A DNA stretch of 64,000 nt from Xestospongia muta (GCA_963693285.1 OY848919.1:4407827-4471826); one strand, 5' to 3'; shown: positions 11,788 through 24,414, numbered from the stretch's first letter. Numbers and translations are program-made. The notes: generated from the letters alone by a model not told the origin.

Positions 11788-14700
11788 TCAAAATTTCAAA
11801 CACTCACAAGACTGAGGGTTACAATTTTCATAAACCCTAGGTCTAGCTTCAATACAAGTGGCTGCAGGATGAATTTTTTCACAAGTTACTGTTCGTATAC
11901 GATAACCTCCACCACATGTTCTAGAGCACTATCAACAATCACTGTGACAAGATGTTTAATAACAAAGGGAGAAATACCTCACTCCATGGACCAGCTACCC
12001 ATTTAGCACAGGCTCCAAGATGCTTGCATTCTTCTTGTGAGTTAGGCTTTGGAATAGGACAGGCGCTTTCAGGGCAAGCCTCACGAGTATGCACGTTTAG
12101 ACATTGTACTGTACGAGTACGTATCCCACGATGGCAAAGATGGGAGCACTATATAAAACAATTCTTTCAATGCAACTAGAATATTAGCTCAATTACTTTA
12201 CTCCAATGATTGTAAGTCCATTCACAATTTGGTGGTGGTATGTCTAAAAGATAACCACAATAATTTCATGTGATATTCAAAGCTCTATAGCTTACACTTT
12301 ATATCAACATCACCAGAATCATCACCAGCATTGTTTGTAGTATTACAACGATATTTACCAGCATGTCTGGAACTAAATGGTGATATACATAAGATGGGGT
12401 TTAATGGGTCGTCTGTATTAATTGTTATATCCGGATCAGATGTATTAATTGGTATGTGAGTTCCATCATCTGCTATTTTATACCATGTTGTTACAGGGTC
12501 TTCAATGCCAGTAACACAACAATGAAGTTTAACAGTTATGTTATCTGTGATACATAATTCCTCCAAATGTCGTCCAGCACCATCTATAACTTCATTAGGT
12601 CTAGGTATTGGAAGTGGTGATTTTCTCTTAATTCTTGCTGGGTCTATAAAATATTAGAAAATGTAAATTGATATTTTTAGTTATTACTTACCATAAACTG
12701 TTAAGTTAAATGTGTCCACATCAAAACCACACTTATTAGTACCATTACATAAGTATAAACCTTCATGAGATACCATGACAGGTGAAAATACCCGTCTACT
12801 AGAACTGCCATCTGGATAAATGAGAGGTGCAGTATCAGAATTATTAGAAGTACACTGAATTGTCAATGTGTCTCCAAGAAAGGCACAGTAGACTGGACCT
12901 GGAGGTGGCCGTTTTAGCTGCTGGCATCTGCTACCTTGAGGAGATGCCATACCAACCATTACAGCACCAAGTGCAACTGTTGGAGGTCCTATATAATAAC
13001 AATAAGTATGACTCATTTATATAGTTTATTTCACATTTGTACTATCACTTAATATTGAAACATAGCAATGATTATGTGACTTATTGACTTACTTGAAACA
13101 ATTGTGGTAGCTCTGTCTGAACCACATTGGTTTGTTGCTACACATGTGTAATTTGTGCCTCTATCATTAGCAGATAATGTAAGTTTTCGTCCTCTTTCAG
13201 ATAGTTGTTGTCCATCTCTATACCAAGTTCTATTTGCATTTTCACCAATAATGATATCACATATTATCATAAGACCACTATCTAAACAGGCATTTCCTCC
13301 TACGTCAACCATTACTGTGTTGTTTTCACCACTACCTTTCCTAATAACTGGATAACCTATAGACAATAGAAATAAAATTATTTTATATTCTTAAAATACC
13401 CAGCATTTCTTAAAAATTACTTACTAATAATGGTAGTACTTTTTTCACTAATACCACAATCATTTTGTACTCGACAAGTGTAGGTACCATTCTCTGTTGC
13501 AGTATATAAATTACCACTAAAGCCAAGATCCATTCCATTTCTAAACCAACTGATATTGTATGGTATGCTGTTCATGTCGTTGTTCACCTCGCAAGAAATT
13601 TCAATCATATCATTAGAACCTACACTGCTGTTGATACATGCGACTTGTCCAATTATTACAGGACCATTTCGAGAGACCACCAGTCCTGTTCCACATGTAA
13701 TGTTTGGGTTTTCTATCAGAAGAAATGTAAGAAATTGTCATCACAACATGATTTACCTTTAGGAAGATTAACAAAATCTGAAAAATTACTACAAGGTCCT
13801 TTTACTATACATTTGTATTCACCAGACGTCTCACTAACCATCAAGTTAAATGATGGGTCTTTGTTAATATTGACACCATTACGAAACCAAGTTACAATAT
13901 CAAATTGACTTGGCATAGGTACACAAGATAAAGTAACTTCAATTCCTGCACGTATCTGATTGTCTATATTTCTAGAGCACTTGTTAAGAAGTGGATTACT
14001 ATCCATCAATAATCGAAGTGAAACATTGGGTTCGATACCTACATGAGAACAGTAGAGCATGTTAATTCAAATGTTGAGGATGTCTAGCTAGTTAGTAATC
14101 TACAACTCACATCCTGCTGATTCCAATATCAAAGTTGATATATTGTGTCCACAAGGATTAGTAGCATTACATACATATGTTCCAAAAGAATCAGCATTGA
14201 CAGTTACTATCGCTGGTCCATTAGTTGATAGTACTCTTATAGAACCATCACTTTCTCTAAAACCAATGGTATAATCATCACCAGCACTTACTGCACAGGT
14301 GAAAGTCACTTCAGTTCCAATTAATGCACAGATTTTGTCTCCACTTCCTGGAGGTGTACATCCATCACCACTAATTCCTGCATAAGTGCCACTTAACAAT
14401 GCAGAAGGTGAATCTAAAATAAAATTAAGTTTACCATAATTTAATCATATTATTTGTGCATCTTTTCAATTATAAATTCAATTAGCTTAACTATAAATTA
14501 TACATAATATAAATTTATTATATATTTTATATTATCCATCATCTGCTCATTCTATTGACTTTTACTAACCTTTTACCATAGTACTAGCACTGTCATTGCC
14601 ACATATGTTGCTGATTACACAAGTGAATGTTGCACCAACATCATCAGTATTTACTGTGATGTTATTTCCTGTATCAGGCAACCGTACTCCATTTCTAAAC

Positions 14701-15683
14701 CAAGCTCTTTCTACAGGACCAGGTGTTGTAGAATTGCAAATAATGGTGAGAGAGCCATCCATTAGACAACCACATGCTCCTATGCCAACAATGCCAGTTG
14801 AAGTGCCATTACTATCACTAACTCCTGGTTGTACTGTATATAGAAAATAAAATTATATATATATATATATATATATATTATGTCTTTGATTGTTTGTAAG
14901 AGTATATGTTACAAATTTTAAAAATTAACAATGGAATGAAAATTTACTTACAAAAAATTTGACTGATATCACAAGAACTTCCACAGACATTACTAGCTGT
15001 ACACTTGTAAGCACCTGTCCGTGTCACAGGAATACTCATTTGAGTAGGTGGAAAATTTAGATTCACACCATTCCTTTGCCAAACAAATTCATCAACATTT
15101 ACATTGTTTGTGACATTACAATCAATGGTGACTGGTCGTGCATCTGGAGCACCAGAGATGCAAGTTGATTGGCCAATTCTTATATTATCAACATTGAGAG
15201 CAACCTTTGGTGTTGCTATTCTTGATGCATTCACATCTGGGAGCTCTATTAAAATAAAAAAAACACATTATACAAATTGCATGTCTTATTAAAAAATATT
15301 TTCCTTACCATCAATCAATTTTGCTTCTCCAAGAGCACAATCAAAAGTAGGCCTACATGCTTCAATATTATTACTTATTGAAACACACTGAAAAGAAGAG
15401 GAAATAAGATGAACTTCTTCAAGAGTAATAGTGTGTGAAATTGTTATGGACCTCAGGTTTTTGGGAAGTATTACACTTTCCAAAACTACCCTATTAGCAA
15501 GCAATGTAACATTGTAGTCTCCATTGTTATCACCGCCTGGGATCTGCTCTGCTAAACACTCTAGTAGAACTGATAAATTTCTTTTAACACTATCTACCAG
15601 ATCTTGACTACAAACATCTCCAGAAGGAAGTCTTGTACCATTTACAAATACCCTTAGAAGACCGGCAGGATCTCCTGCTGGAC
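11788..15683 (-). CDS. Multi-exon protein: unknown N-terminal module, eight Ig-like domains, TSP1 repeats
   Basis: Exons with consensus GT/AG borders, in gene order: 15683-15309, 15245-14952, 14833-14570, 14413-14111, 14038-13757, 13712-13425, 13356-13093, 12988-12692, 12643-12296, 12243-12197, 12148-11978 and 11928-11788 (TGA). They splice to about 1,023 codons. The first exon (125 codons) is not recognised. Each of the next eight carries one Ig-like domain, with the two cysteines in patterns such as FTCVIS and YKCTASN, and usually W-x-RNG between them. Ig3 and Ig7 lack the core tryptophan. The last exons encode TSP1 repeats: EWTYNHWSK joined to CSHLCHRGIRTRTVQC, then GPWSE joined to CSRTCGGGYRIRTVTC. 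All the Ig exons are multiples of three with phase-1 borders, the signature of exon shuffling. The mix resembles ADAMTS-like, papilin or hemicentin-type matrix or adhesion proteins. The 5' end is incomplete: a candidate 32-nt exon with the right phase lies at 15862-15831, and no signal peptide was found. Confidence 0.85.
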
Positions 15684-16945
15684 CTAGAAAGACGAACATA
15701 TATCTTATTTGGTTTACCTCTCCTTTTGTTTCAACATCCTCTGGGCAATTTCCAAAAATGATAATTAAATTTTAAATTTCATTGAATAAGGTTAGATAAA
15801 TTTAGTCTATTAAAACTACAATTTACATACCATTTTTCCAATTTCCAATAGGAGATAATTTACTAGATTGTTGAAGTTATAGCTGTATATATCAACAATC
15901 TTTTCTCTCTATTTACCACCACACACGATTGATCATGATTGAAATAACGTATTGATCAATAGTTTTATAAAAGGTAGCCATTTAATGTTGATTAAAAGAC
16001 ATAGTTATTCCTTAAACTATATAAATTAAATGCTATAAAGAGAAAAATCAATAAAATAACCTTGCTCTGGTAAAAATTCATAGCGATAACTTTCTTGAGG
16101 TTAATTATCACTGCCACTATAACAACATTATATGTTAATTGGTTTCACAACAAATTCGAAGGTAATTAGTATAAACGAAGTACATTCATTACTTTTATAG
16201 AAGATAATTAGTGATAAACGTCGACTTCTTTTACTATAAGTATAGTATTACTATCAGAAGTTGGAAAGGTACATTTACTACAATTATGTATAAAAAATCA
16301 GTAATGAGAGGATAGAGACTACGTAACAGTACCTGAATCTAAGCTCAGTGTAATATTACCTAATCTCTATCCACCTCAGTATAATATGTAATTTATTTAC
16401 AGTGTGTATCAGCTGGTTTAAAGCAAGTTTGAGCATTGATGAACGGCAGCAGCTGTTAGAAAGGAACGATAATTTTTACAATAATAAAAATAATAGAACT
16501 TACTTCTAAAAGTAGCAATAGGACAAAAATGAAGTCTCTGATAACAGACATCATTCATGGAATTGGAAAGCAACTTGATACATGAGTAATAACAGCGCTG
16601 AAAGAGTCAGAATAAACAGTTGCTACTTGGAAAAGGCTAATTTGTGGTCGTCTTATACGGCTAGTAGGGCCTGCTCAATAAAACCTTTTATCATATTCCA
16701 GCGCTCTCAGCCGGCTGACTCCTGTAATTAAATGCGTGGGCTTTTCATCCTGTAATTAACGCGTAGGTGACTGCTCTCGCAATTAAATGTCTAGGTAAAT
16801 GTCAACTTAGTCTACTAGTATTAGTATACTATAGTATAGTATTGATTTGGGAATGAGCGTCGATACGACCTTAATACATAAATAGTACAGTATTAAATAA
16901 AGAATAGGATAAGAGAAAAAAAGAAGGAGATATATATTCAAAGTA
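15684..16945. other. Intergenic stretch, may hold 5' exons of the Ig/TSP1 gene
   Basis: A minus-strand piece at 15862-15831 ends in AAAATG before a GTATGT donor and would join in phase to the first mapped exon (reading SPIGNWKN then G-PAGDP). Another minus-strand ATG near 16550 runs to a GTAAGT donor near 16500. Neither is proven. The rest is AT-rich with no recognised feature. Confidence 0.3.
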
Positions 16946-17011
16946 TTAAAGGGAAAAGCTACTCCCTGACTATCCCTTCATTCAGAGGAGGTCAATTATG
17001 AGAGAGTGAAG
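16946..17011. repeat. Direct repeat, copy 1 (66 bp)
   Basis: It starts TTAAAGGGAAAAGCTACTCC and ends AGAGAGTGAAG. It is nearly identical to 17537-17603, about 590 bp away. Both copies begin with TTAA, the piggyBac target. Confidence 0.7.
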
Positions 17012-17139
17012 AACTGTCTAGGTCGTAAATATGTAATGTATGTTTAGGAACTTAATTCTACACATGAAACACGTGTTCAACATTTATTTATGTATTTATT
17101 TTGTAAAACCTACCACTCAAATCTGAGTTTTTACAAAAC

Positions 17140-17541
17140 ATTACATCATTAGAATTACTACCGTCACTGATATCAGTTTATATGTAATTATAAACTATCA
17201 TTTATATTTGTTTGCACACCTTCAAATATATCACTGAACTCTGACTTTTCACAGTCACTAAAATTTCTTCCTATAACGTCATCTGTAGTTAGCACTTTGG
17301 CCATCACTATCTGTAACAGGTGAAGCTGTAATTGTGAGTGGGCAGCAATAGGTGGGCGTGGGCGTGAAAATGTTAAGTAATATTGCAATAATATAGTTTA
17401 AGTAAACTAGGAACACACTATCAAACTCGTGTCAAGAAAAACATTGGGAGGTTAGTGCAATGACGCATGTATGCGTCGTTGGCGCTGGTGTGAGATTATT
17501 TACCGATGCATAAATGCGTTTTTGGAGCGCAAAGGGTTAAA
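17140..17541 (-). mobile_element. piggyBac-like 5' end with the transposase N-terminus
   Basis: On the minus strand the element starts TTAACCCTTTGCGCTCC at about 17541. This is the TTAA target followed by the CCCTTTG-type tip common in piggyBac elements. About 240 bp in, a frame from 17309 reads MAKVLTTDDVIGRNFSDCE and then KSEFSDIFEG, the acidic S/D/E/F-rich start typical of piggyBac transposases, and it stops after about 38 codons. The DDD catalytic core and the other terminal repeat are missing, so this is a truncated or rearranged copy. Confidence 0.5.
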
Positions 17542-17603
17542 GGGAAAAGCTACTCTCTGACTATCCCTTCATTCAGAGGGAGGTCAATTATGAGAGAGTG
17601 AAG
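17537..17603. repeat. Direct repeat, copy 2 (67 bp)
   Basis: Near-identical to 16946-17011, with one substitution and one extra G. It begins exactly where the piggyBac-like tip ends and shares its TTAA. Confidence 0.7.
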
Positions 17604-19150
17604 TAAGGCAGCTTGTCAAAAGGGCTTCAGAGATTTAACGACCTACTTAAATAGATTGCCTGCTTGTCTATCTCTTATTTCTTGATAAGAACCAAGCTCT
17701 ATTGGTCTGTTAGATCTTTGAATGATTTCTTTTTATTACAATGTGACATTGATTCTGTCTATTCTTAGTGTAGCCAGTCTCAAATGCTTCTTAATACTTC
17801 AATGTGTATAGTTCCATGTGTTTTCACTTTCATCATCATCCTCCAATGATTCTCTATGCATAGTAAGTCATATTTGCATTCAGTCAAAAGCAATTTTTTT
17901 GATCTGATGTTTTATTCAGAAATAACTTATCATGGTCTGATCACTATAACTCTACCTGTTTAAAGGCTTACATTATCAACTGTGCAATCTTGACTGATCA
18001 AGGATATCTCAGTGATTGAAAAACCCAACTCTAACATTTCATGATTATGAATCTGACTATAATTAAGATTGATCAACTTACTGTTAATTACTATAATTAG
18101 GTATTTGTTTGAAGTTCAAGATATATGCTCTTTATAGTCAAATGCCTTCCAAAGACTCCTGACAACATCCAGCTCTTAGATCACTACGTTACTGTCTCTA
18201 CCATAACCAAGAAATCGATTATCAACCTCCACAGAACTGTTCCTATTGTTCAATTCTACTTCAGTAGAGTTCTATATATTTGTAACATGCTACAATATTG
18301 AATTTTCTATGATTACCATCAATGAAATATCAAATTACAGTTATATGTGACACTATTTCGTGCATAATTTTTATTCTAATAATATTTGCATTTATCACTT
18401 TATCTTTCCACATTCATTTTGTCATTCTGTACATCAGCTCATTACAACATACAGGTTATAACTATTTTATTTCCTAATCATGTTCACTATATATATTTTC
18501 ACTCAATGGCTTTGTCATGACTATGAAATTAATGAGCAGTTTATTATCATGTTCCTATTATAAGTTATAGTGAGGAGTAGGCACTAGTGGATTGATATAT
18601 AACTTAGCAAAAAGAAATCTGTACCTTAAACCTGTTTTAAATTTTTAATGAAACGTTTGTGCATACTATCATGCTTTAGTATCCCAAATAGAATGTTCAA
18701 CTGGGTGCACTTAAGATGGTTCATGATCAGTTAATTTCAACGAATTTACAGTCCTTTTGCTAATTACTATGGAATTTCACAGTTCATATACTTTAACAAA
18801 TAACTTCTCAAAGAATGTATATGTATCTAATTGATCCAACTAATGAGACGTGAAGCAATATAACAATCGACAATGAATGTATTAACAATGAATACTTTGT
18901 AATGCTTACTACACTCAGTATAACTCAATATGTGACATAGATGCAACATATATTTCTTGCTTCGATCCTAATTTATAAGCTTAGTGAAAGTGTCTGACTC
19001 AGCTTCTGGAAAGATATCATTATTAATTTTTTAACATCAAAATGGAGCAATTCATATTGTAAATTAGAGAAAACATATAATATAAAGTTTCACACTCTGC
19101 ATTAATAACAAAAGTAATATAGTTAACACAGCACATGTATATATATTAGG
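17604..19150. other. Gene-less stretch, 3' flank of transporter A1
   Basis: About 1.5 kb of AT-rich sequence with no recognisable gene or repeat family. It includes the 3' flank of the first transporter copy. Confidence 0.45.
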
Positions 19151-20869
19151 TTAATCTAATAGAGGAAATTCCTGGTAAGAGACAATAGAATAACTCATTT
19201 CTTCTACTGAAGAATTCATTTCCTCATTGTCTAGTTGTCTTTCAGTATATTCTGTAATGATAACTCTCTCATTAATATCAGATAGTTCATTACGTTGTCT
19301 ATACTTGTATTTATATGCAGCAATACTGTAACAAATAACTGAGATCAAAACAAGACCAGTTGTAACAACATAATATTGCCAGTAACAACTTAGAAATGAA
19401 CTAGATAAACTTAGCTGAATACTGTAAATGCTAATATGCATGAACCAAACACCAACTAAGAGTCCTTGCATAGAACGAGGCCCTTGAGCTAGAATAAATT
19501 CAAAGATCGCAAAATGCACAAGAAATGTACTTATCCCAATAAGAAACTGAGGGACAGCCATTATATAAAATGGTAGTGTAAGGTCATGTGATTCAAGTTG
19601 ATTTAAAAGAGATCCGTTTGAAATGCTCAAGCAGATGTTTTCTGTTATATTTGATGTTAAGGCATTTCTTATATCTCTATTAATCATGTAACTTATAATA
19701 GATGTTATTACTAGCTCTGTTAACATTGCAAATAATCCAATCCACACACGTTTCAACATACTAAGAATATACCGAGGAAAAAAAGGAATGATAACAAACT
19801 GATGGATAAGAACACCAATGAAGACTACACTATATGGAATAGTTAGAGGATAATCCAAAATCATAATTTCACTAAAAGTATATGATTCATTTTGTTGCAG
19901 AAATTGTTTATATTGCATAGAAAGATTAGCTTTTCTAGTATCAGAAAGTGAATATCCAAACATTCCCACAAAAATGCCAATAGTATATAGAAAGGTTCTG
20001 ACATCCTCAACTTGTTCAGTAGTAAAAGTCCCTCCATATCTCTGTTTACCTATGTCTAGTCTGGAGGGAGGTGATTCTCCATAAGTGAAGGCACTACGTC
20101 TTGTTGGCTGTTTATGTTTCCAAGCATATATCAAAACTCTCCAGATAAGCTTAACAGGATTGTTGTGTTGAGCTGGTTCAATATTCAAATACCGCTTAAA
20201 ACAACAGGCAGAGAAGAGAACAATTAAAACTATAACTGTGCCAGCAGACCCAAAGACAGCAGCTTCAACATAATAACTAGTATCTTTTTGAAGTAAAGTT
20301 TGAATAATAGACGCCATCAATAAGATTAATGCTGATGGGCAATAATACATGCATAGAAACCAGTAAACAAAGCTACTAAACTCATGAGATGAAGAAAATT
20401 GAAGCTGATCAGTACCAAACTGGATCATATTAGCATCAAATATACCTTGTCCAAGAAAGAAAGGAAATGTCACAACAAGTGCTATAATGACTGCTTTAAT
20501 ACCATGGATATCATTTAAGTACATAACAATTATGCTGATCAAAGTTGTGATGAATCCTATACAGAGCATTATTGATCCAACCATCATCACTTTGTATCTT
20601 ACCCATTTCTCACCCAGTAAACCAAAGAGAGGGTAAAAAAGGTAGTAGAGTCCAATCACAGCAAATATCACATAGGATAATTCTGGTATAAACACAAGAG
20701 ATAGTCCTCCTGTAATAATAATAACGAGAGTTTGAAGTAGACCCCATATCAGAACTACTACAATGCCTTTATTGCGAACACAAGAAAATTGATATTTCCT
20801 TCTAAAAAAGGAACCAACAGCCTCATTAGTCGTTACGGAATTATCTGCCATTTGTGAGTCAACTGTCAC
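19151..20869 (-). CDS. POT/PTR2-family transporter, subfamily A, copy A1
   Basis: An intact single-exon frame of 572 residues with about twelve hydrophobic segments. Family marks are FGTDQLQF after the fourth helix (PTR2 signature FGxDQF), the cytoplasmic loop KHKQPTRRSAFTYGESPPSR, the pre-TM7 block TTEQVEDVRTFLY, and FILAQGPRSMQG with the TM10 glutamate, all as in SLC15 carriers and closest to the SLC15A3/A4 branch. POT proteins move di- and tripeptides, histidine or related solutes with protons. Here the TM1 ExxER motif is absent and the usual TM4 lysine is glutamate, so coupling and substrate are open. A second ATG six codons in (MADNSV) matches the start used by A4 (MAEKG) and may be the true one. 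N-glycosylation-type NIT and NGS sites lie in the long loop before TM10. It is the most diverged A copy and the first gene of the array. Confidence 0.85.
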   Translation of the reverse strand: MTVDSQMADNSVTTNEAVGSFFRRKYQFSCVRNKGIVVVLIWGLLQTLVIIITGGLSLVFIPELSYVIFAVIGLYYLFYPLFGLLGEKWVRYKVMMVGSIMLCIGFITTLISIIVMYLNDIHGIKAVIIALVVTFPFFLGQGIFDANMIQFGTDQLQFSSSHEFSSFVYWFLCMYYCPSALILLMASIIQTLLQKDTSYYVEAAVFGSAGTVIVLIVLFSACCFKRYLNIEPAQHNNPVKLIWRVLIYAWKHKQPTRRSAFTYGESPPSRLDIGKQRYGGTFTTEQVEDVRTFLYTIGIFVGMFGYSLSDTRKANLSMQYKQFLQQNESYTFSEIMILDYPLTIPYSVVFIGVLIHQFVIIPFFPRYILSMLKRVWIGLFAMLTELVITSIISYMINRDIRNALTSNITENICLSISNGSLLNQLESHDLTLPFYIMAVPQFLIGISTFLVHFAIFEFILAQGPRSMQGLLVGVWFMHISIYSIQLSLSSSFLSCYWQYYVVTTGLVLISVICYSIAAYKYKYRQRNELSDINERVIITEYTERQLDNEEMNSSVEEMSYSIVSYQEFPLLD

Positions 20870-20888
20870 CTGATGTAGGCTGGGAGTT

Positions 20889-20898
20889 GTGGGTGTGG
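20889..20898 (-). promoter_or_regulatory. CACCC-box upstream of A1
   Basis: CCACACCCAC on the minus strand, 20 bp upstream of the first ATG. The same decamer lies upstream of every A copy, including the diverged A1 and A2, and resembles a KLF/Sp-type site. Its function is inferred from this conservation. Confidence 0.4.
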
Positions 20899-22007
20899 AA
20901 TCAACTGTTTACAACTAATTTATATAATACATCTATCAATAATAACAATATTGTCAGGAGTAATGTTCAGTCTATAAGTTTGAAGAGTTGCTCCCAAACT
21001 ATACTTCATTATAAGAAGGATTGCATAATAACTAAGGAGTCCTTGAGATAAAATTTATTCTCAACAGATCTAGAGTATCTTAAATGGATACTAAACAATA
21101 GTGTGGATACTCTAGAATATTCTTCACTATTCACGAGTTGAATACTAATATATATCATATGATACTCATGATGAAACTGTTGGTTCTGCTTCACCCATCT
21201 AAAATATTAGCCTGCTACTTTTTATGAAAATGTTTTAGCCCTGCTAAACAGTATGCTCAAGATTAGAACTATAGCAGATACTTTAGAGTTGACACAAGAT
21301 GCTTGATATTTCATTTTAGTTTAAAAAGTGTAAAGTGTAGTCTTAATCTTATAGGGGAGACATGAAAATACTATGTAACACAAGGAGATGATGCACATAA
21401 GACTGACTAAATTTATATTTTGTCCTATTTACATAATGTAGTTGTGCAACAATTGTATTCGTTAGGCAGTTTGACCTGTAAAATGTCAATATATACCAAT
21501 GTAAACAAACTATGTAATTAGTAGAGTTGTAATATACTTTAAACATATTGATTTGCATTAAGTAACAAAGTAAATGTAATAATGTTAATATTAATTAATA
21601 ATATTAATGTTAATAAGAATGTGATAGCTCATATGTGTAGATTCTACAAAGTTAAAAAAGACCTTTCAAAGAAATTTTTTAATTCCATATTCAACTTCAC
21701 CAGGAAAATTTTCAAATACATGATATAAAAACCAAAATCCATGGAAATTTTGAGAAAATAATTTCCAGCAATTGGATATCAAAAATTATCTCTGTGCTTG
21801 TATATTGTTAAAAAAAAGAACATAGCTAATACAGGGGACTGTTATAAATGGATAAAAAATCATTTAATTATATTAATAGTCTTCAAAGAAGTTACAATGA
21901 AAATTGTAATTTTCACCATAACATCTTGGTATATTCATGCAAACACTCACATGTGACTCTAAGTTGACTCACAGCTTTAATTAGAACACATTATGCTAGC
22001 TATATAC

Positions 22008-22050
<43 letters not shown>

Positions 22051-22456
22051 TTGGTAGACCTGTGTGTCACATTAAAATGGGTAAAAAAATCTATAAATTT
22101 AAAGTCTGTTTATAAGGTTACATTAACAGTGTGACATCAGCAATAGCTAAAACTACATTAGAATATACTTGTCTGTAGTGTCTCTGTATACTCTAATTAA
22201 GAATATTATTAAGATATTTTTTTATATGATTTTATCGTTAACTAATATATTATTTGCAACCAATAATTTAATAAATTGATTCACTCAAACTCTAATACAA
22301 TCCATCCTTTCTTTAATTGTTTATCTTTTAAATCTGTGGAGTGATGATTTCATACAAGATAATAATGCTTCATTCAAATCAACCAAACGTTACCACCATA
22401 CATAGGTATTTACATGGAAGAATAATAAATTTATTTCAATTTTCATTAATAAATGT
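20899..22456. other. Gene-less stretch between A1 and D1
   Basis: About 1.55 kb, AT-rich, with a CATA/TA microsatellite at about 22003-22046. No gene or transporter relic was recognised. Confidence 0.45.
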
Positions 22457-24151
22457 TTAATTAATAACCATAGAGTCGATATCATTTAACAGCTTATCTT
22501 CCACTCTCTCAATTTGTCTTGCAGTATATTCTGTAATGATAACTCTCTCATTAACATCAGATAATTCATTACGTTGTCTATATTTGTATTTATATGCAGC
22601 AATAGTGTAAACAATGACTGAGATCAACACAAGAAATGATTTAACAGCATAATACTGCCAGCGGCAATTTAAAGAATAAGGGAAAACAGAATTATTAACA
22701 TTAAAAAGGTTGTTTTCCATTAACCAAAAACCAATCAATAATCCTTGCATACTTCTAGGACTTTGAGCTAATATGAATTCAAAGCCAGTTATGAACAGAA
22801 GAGCAGTACTAATACCAGCTAAAAATTGTGGCACTACAAGAACAGTATATGGTAAAGTAAATATCTCCATTCCTATATCATTTAAAGTGCTATTATAAGA
22901 TCCAAAATAATTAAGACATACTTGATTATTGAAAGCTTCTCTGATGTCTCTATTTACTATCAATGCAATAATAGTGGTAAGAGCCAATTGTAGCAACATA
23001 ACAACCAATCCGAACCATATACGCTTTAACATACTAGGAATACAGCGAGTAAAGAAAGGAGTAACAATGAGCTGAAATAATATAATGTAGATGACGTAAA
23101 CAGAGAAAGGAATAGTTAATGGAAATGATAGAACTACTTTCTCAGAAAAAGTGACAGTCTTGTTAACTTGAAGATCTAAAACACTTAAGTATTGATCAGA
23201 GACCTTTGAAGAAAAATCACTTAAAGATGCTCCATATGCAGAGAACAAAACACTTATAATGTTACAGAAACTTTTAACATCTTCAACTTGTTCAGTAGTA
23301 AATGGTCCTCCATATCTTTCTTTACCTAGGTCTAGTCTGGAAGGAGGAGGCTCACCATAAGTAAATGCACTGCGTCTCACTGGTTGTTTGTGTTTCCAAG
23401 CATATCTCATTACTCTCCAGATTAGTTTGACTGGATTGTTGTGTTGAGCTGGTTCAATAACCAAATGATGCTTGAAGCAACAAATAGCCAAGAAAGCAAC
23501 ACTAATAACAATTAATGCTGAACTAAACAAAACACTTGTAGTGTATATATTAGTCTTGTCATAAACTGATGCTGTAATCACGGACAGTAAAACCATGATC
23601 AAAGAGCTAAACAGATAGTATGGCCCAAAAATCCAATAAACAAGGTTGCTTAGTTCTTGAGAAGGTGAAAATTGAAGTTGATCAGTACCAAATGAAATCA
23701 CATTAGCTAAAAATAGAATGAAGCCAAAGAAGTAGGGAGAAGTGGTAATGACCAGAAGAATTGCTAGGGCAGTATCATTTATACCAATCAAATCTGTTAT
23801 TGTTATTATCCCTAACATTATAGTACATGAAATACACATGGTTAAGGATCCAATCATTAAAATCTTGTATCTTGTCCATTTTTCACCTAACAATCCCAGG
23901 ACTGGAAACAAGAGAGTAAATGCAATCATTATCAAGTATGTCACTGATGAAAGGTTAGTAAAGACAGTTGGAAATTGGTTAGATAATAATATAGTTGTAA
24001 CAAACGCTGTAAGTAATACACCACACCATAATAACACTAGAAGAGCTCCTTTTGAATGAACACATGATTTTTGGAGGCTTTTAGTAATAGAAGAGGAGAT
24101 AAAAATGGATTTTGGAGTTCGAGAGAGTAATGGAGTAACTTCATCAGCCAT
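22457..24151 (-). CDS. POT/PTR2-family transporter, subfamily D, copy D1
   Basis: An intact single-exon frame of 564 residues, and the only D member in the window. It keeps the array's hallmarks: LLGEKWTRYK after TM2, FGTDQLQFSP after TM4, KHKQPVRRSAFTYGEPPPSR, YGGPFTTEQVEDVKSF, EFILAQSPRSMQG with the TM10 glutamate, and the tail YKYKYRQRNELSDVNER. The N-terminus MADEVTPLLSRTP contains an acidic dileucine motif (EVTPLL) like those that send SLC15A3/A4 to endolysosomes. TM1 has no ExxER, and the TM4 lysine position is leucine (FLANVISFGTDQ), unlike the glutamate in A and B. Its TM1-TM6 half is quite unlike the other copies while the loop and tail are close to them. That suggests either strong constraint or conversion in those parts. 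Confidence 0.85.
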   Translation of the reverse strand: MADEVTPLLSRTPKSIFISSSITKSLQKSCVHSKGALLVLLWCGVLLTAFVTTILLSNQFPTVFTNLSSVTYLIMIAFTLLFPVLGLLGEKWTRYKILMIGSLTMCISCTIMLGIITITDLIGINDTALAILLVITTSPYFFGFILFLANVISFGTDQLQFSPSQELSNLVYWIFGPYYLFSSLIMVLLSVITASVYDKTNIYTTSVLFSSALIVISVAFLAICCFKHHLVIEPAQHNNPVKLIWRVMRYAWKHKQPVRRSAFTYGEPPPSRLDLGKERYGGPFTTEQVEDVKSFCNIISVLFSAYGASLSDFSSKVSDQYLSVLDLQVNKTVTFSEKVVLSFPLTIPFSVYVIYIILFQLIVTPFFTRCIPSMLKRIWFGLVVMLLQLALTTIIALIVNRDIREAFNNQVCLNYFGSYNSTLNDIGMEIFTLPYTVLVVPQFLAGISTALLFITGFEFILAQSPRSMQGLLIGFWLMENNLFNVNNSVFPYSLNCRWQYYAVKSFLVLISVIVYTIAAYKYKYRQRNELSDVNERVIITEYTARQIERVEDKLLNDIDSMVIN

Positions 24152-24317
24152 TTTAGTGGAGACCTAGCCTACTTCCGTACTAATCTATACGAAGAGCTTC
24201 CGCTCAAAAGGAGGATACGTATCACTCAATGAGTAAGTATAATTTGATATATAAAGATTTATAAAATGTTTAGGCAATTTAGCTTTAGTCAGTAACATAG
24301 CATTTATTTCTTTAATG

Positions 24318-24369
24318 ACCAGCTGTCTATTGTTTGAATAATAACTCTCCCGTCGACATCAGATACTTC

Positions 24370-24414
<45 letters not shown>

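Noticed and set aside
13155..13355. Plus-strand frames over the Ig exons (also 13556, 13645, 14596, 15104)
   Set aside because: They are antisense to well-supported Ig exons.
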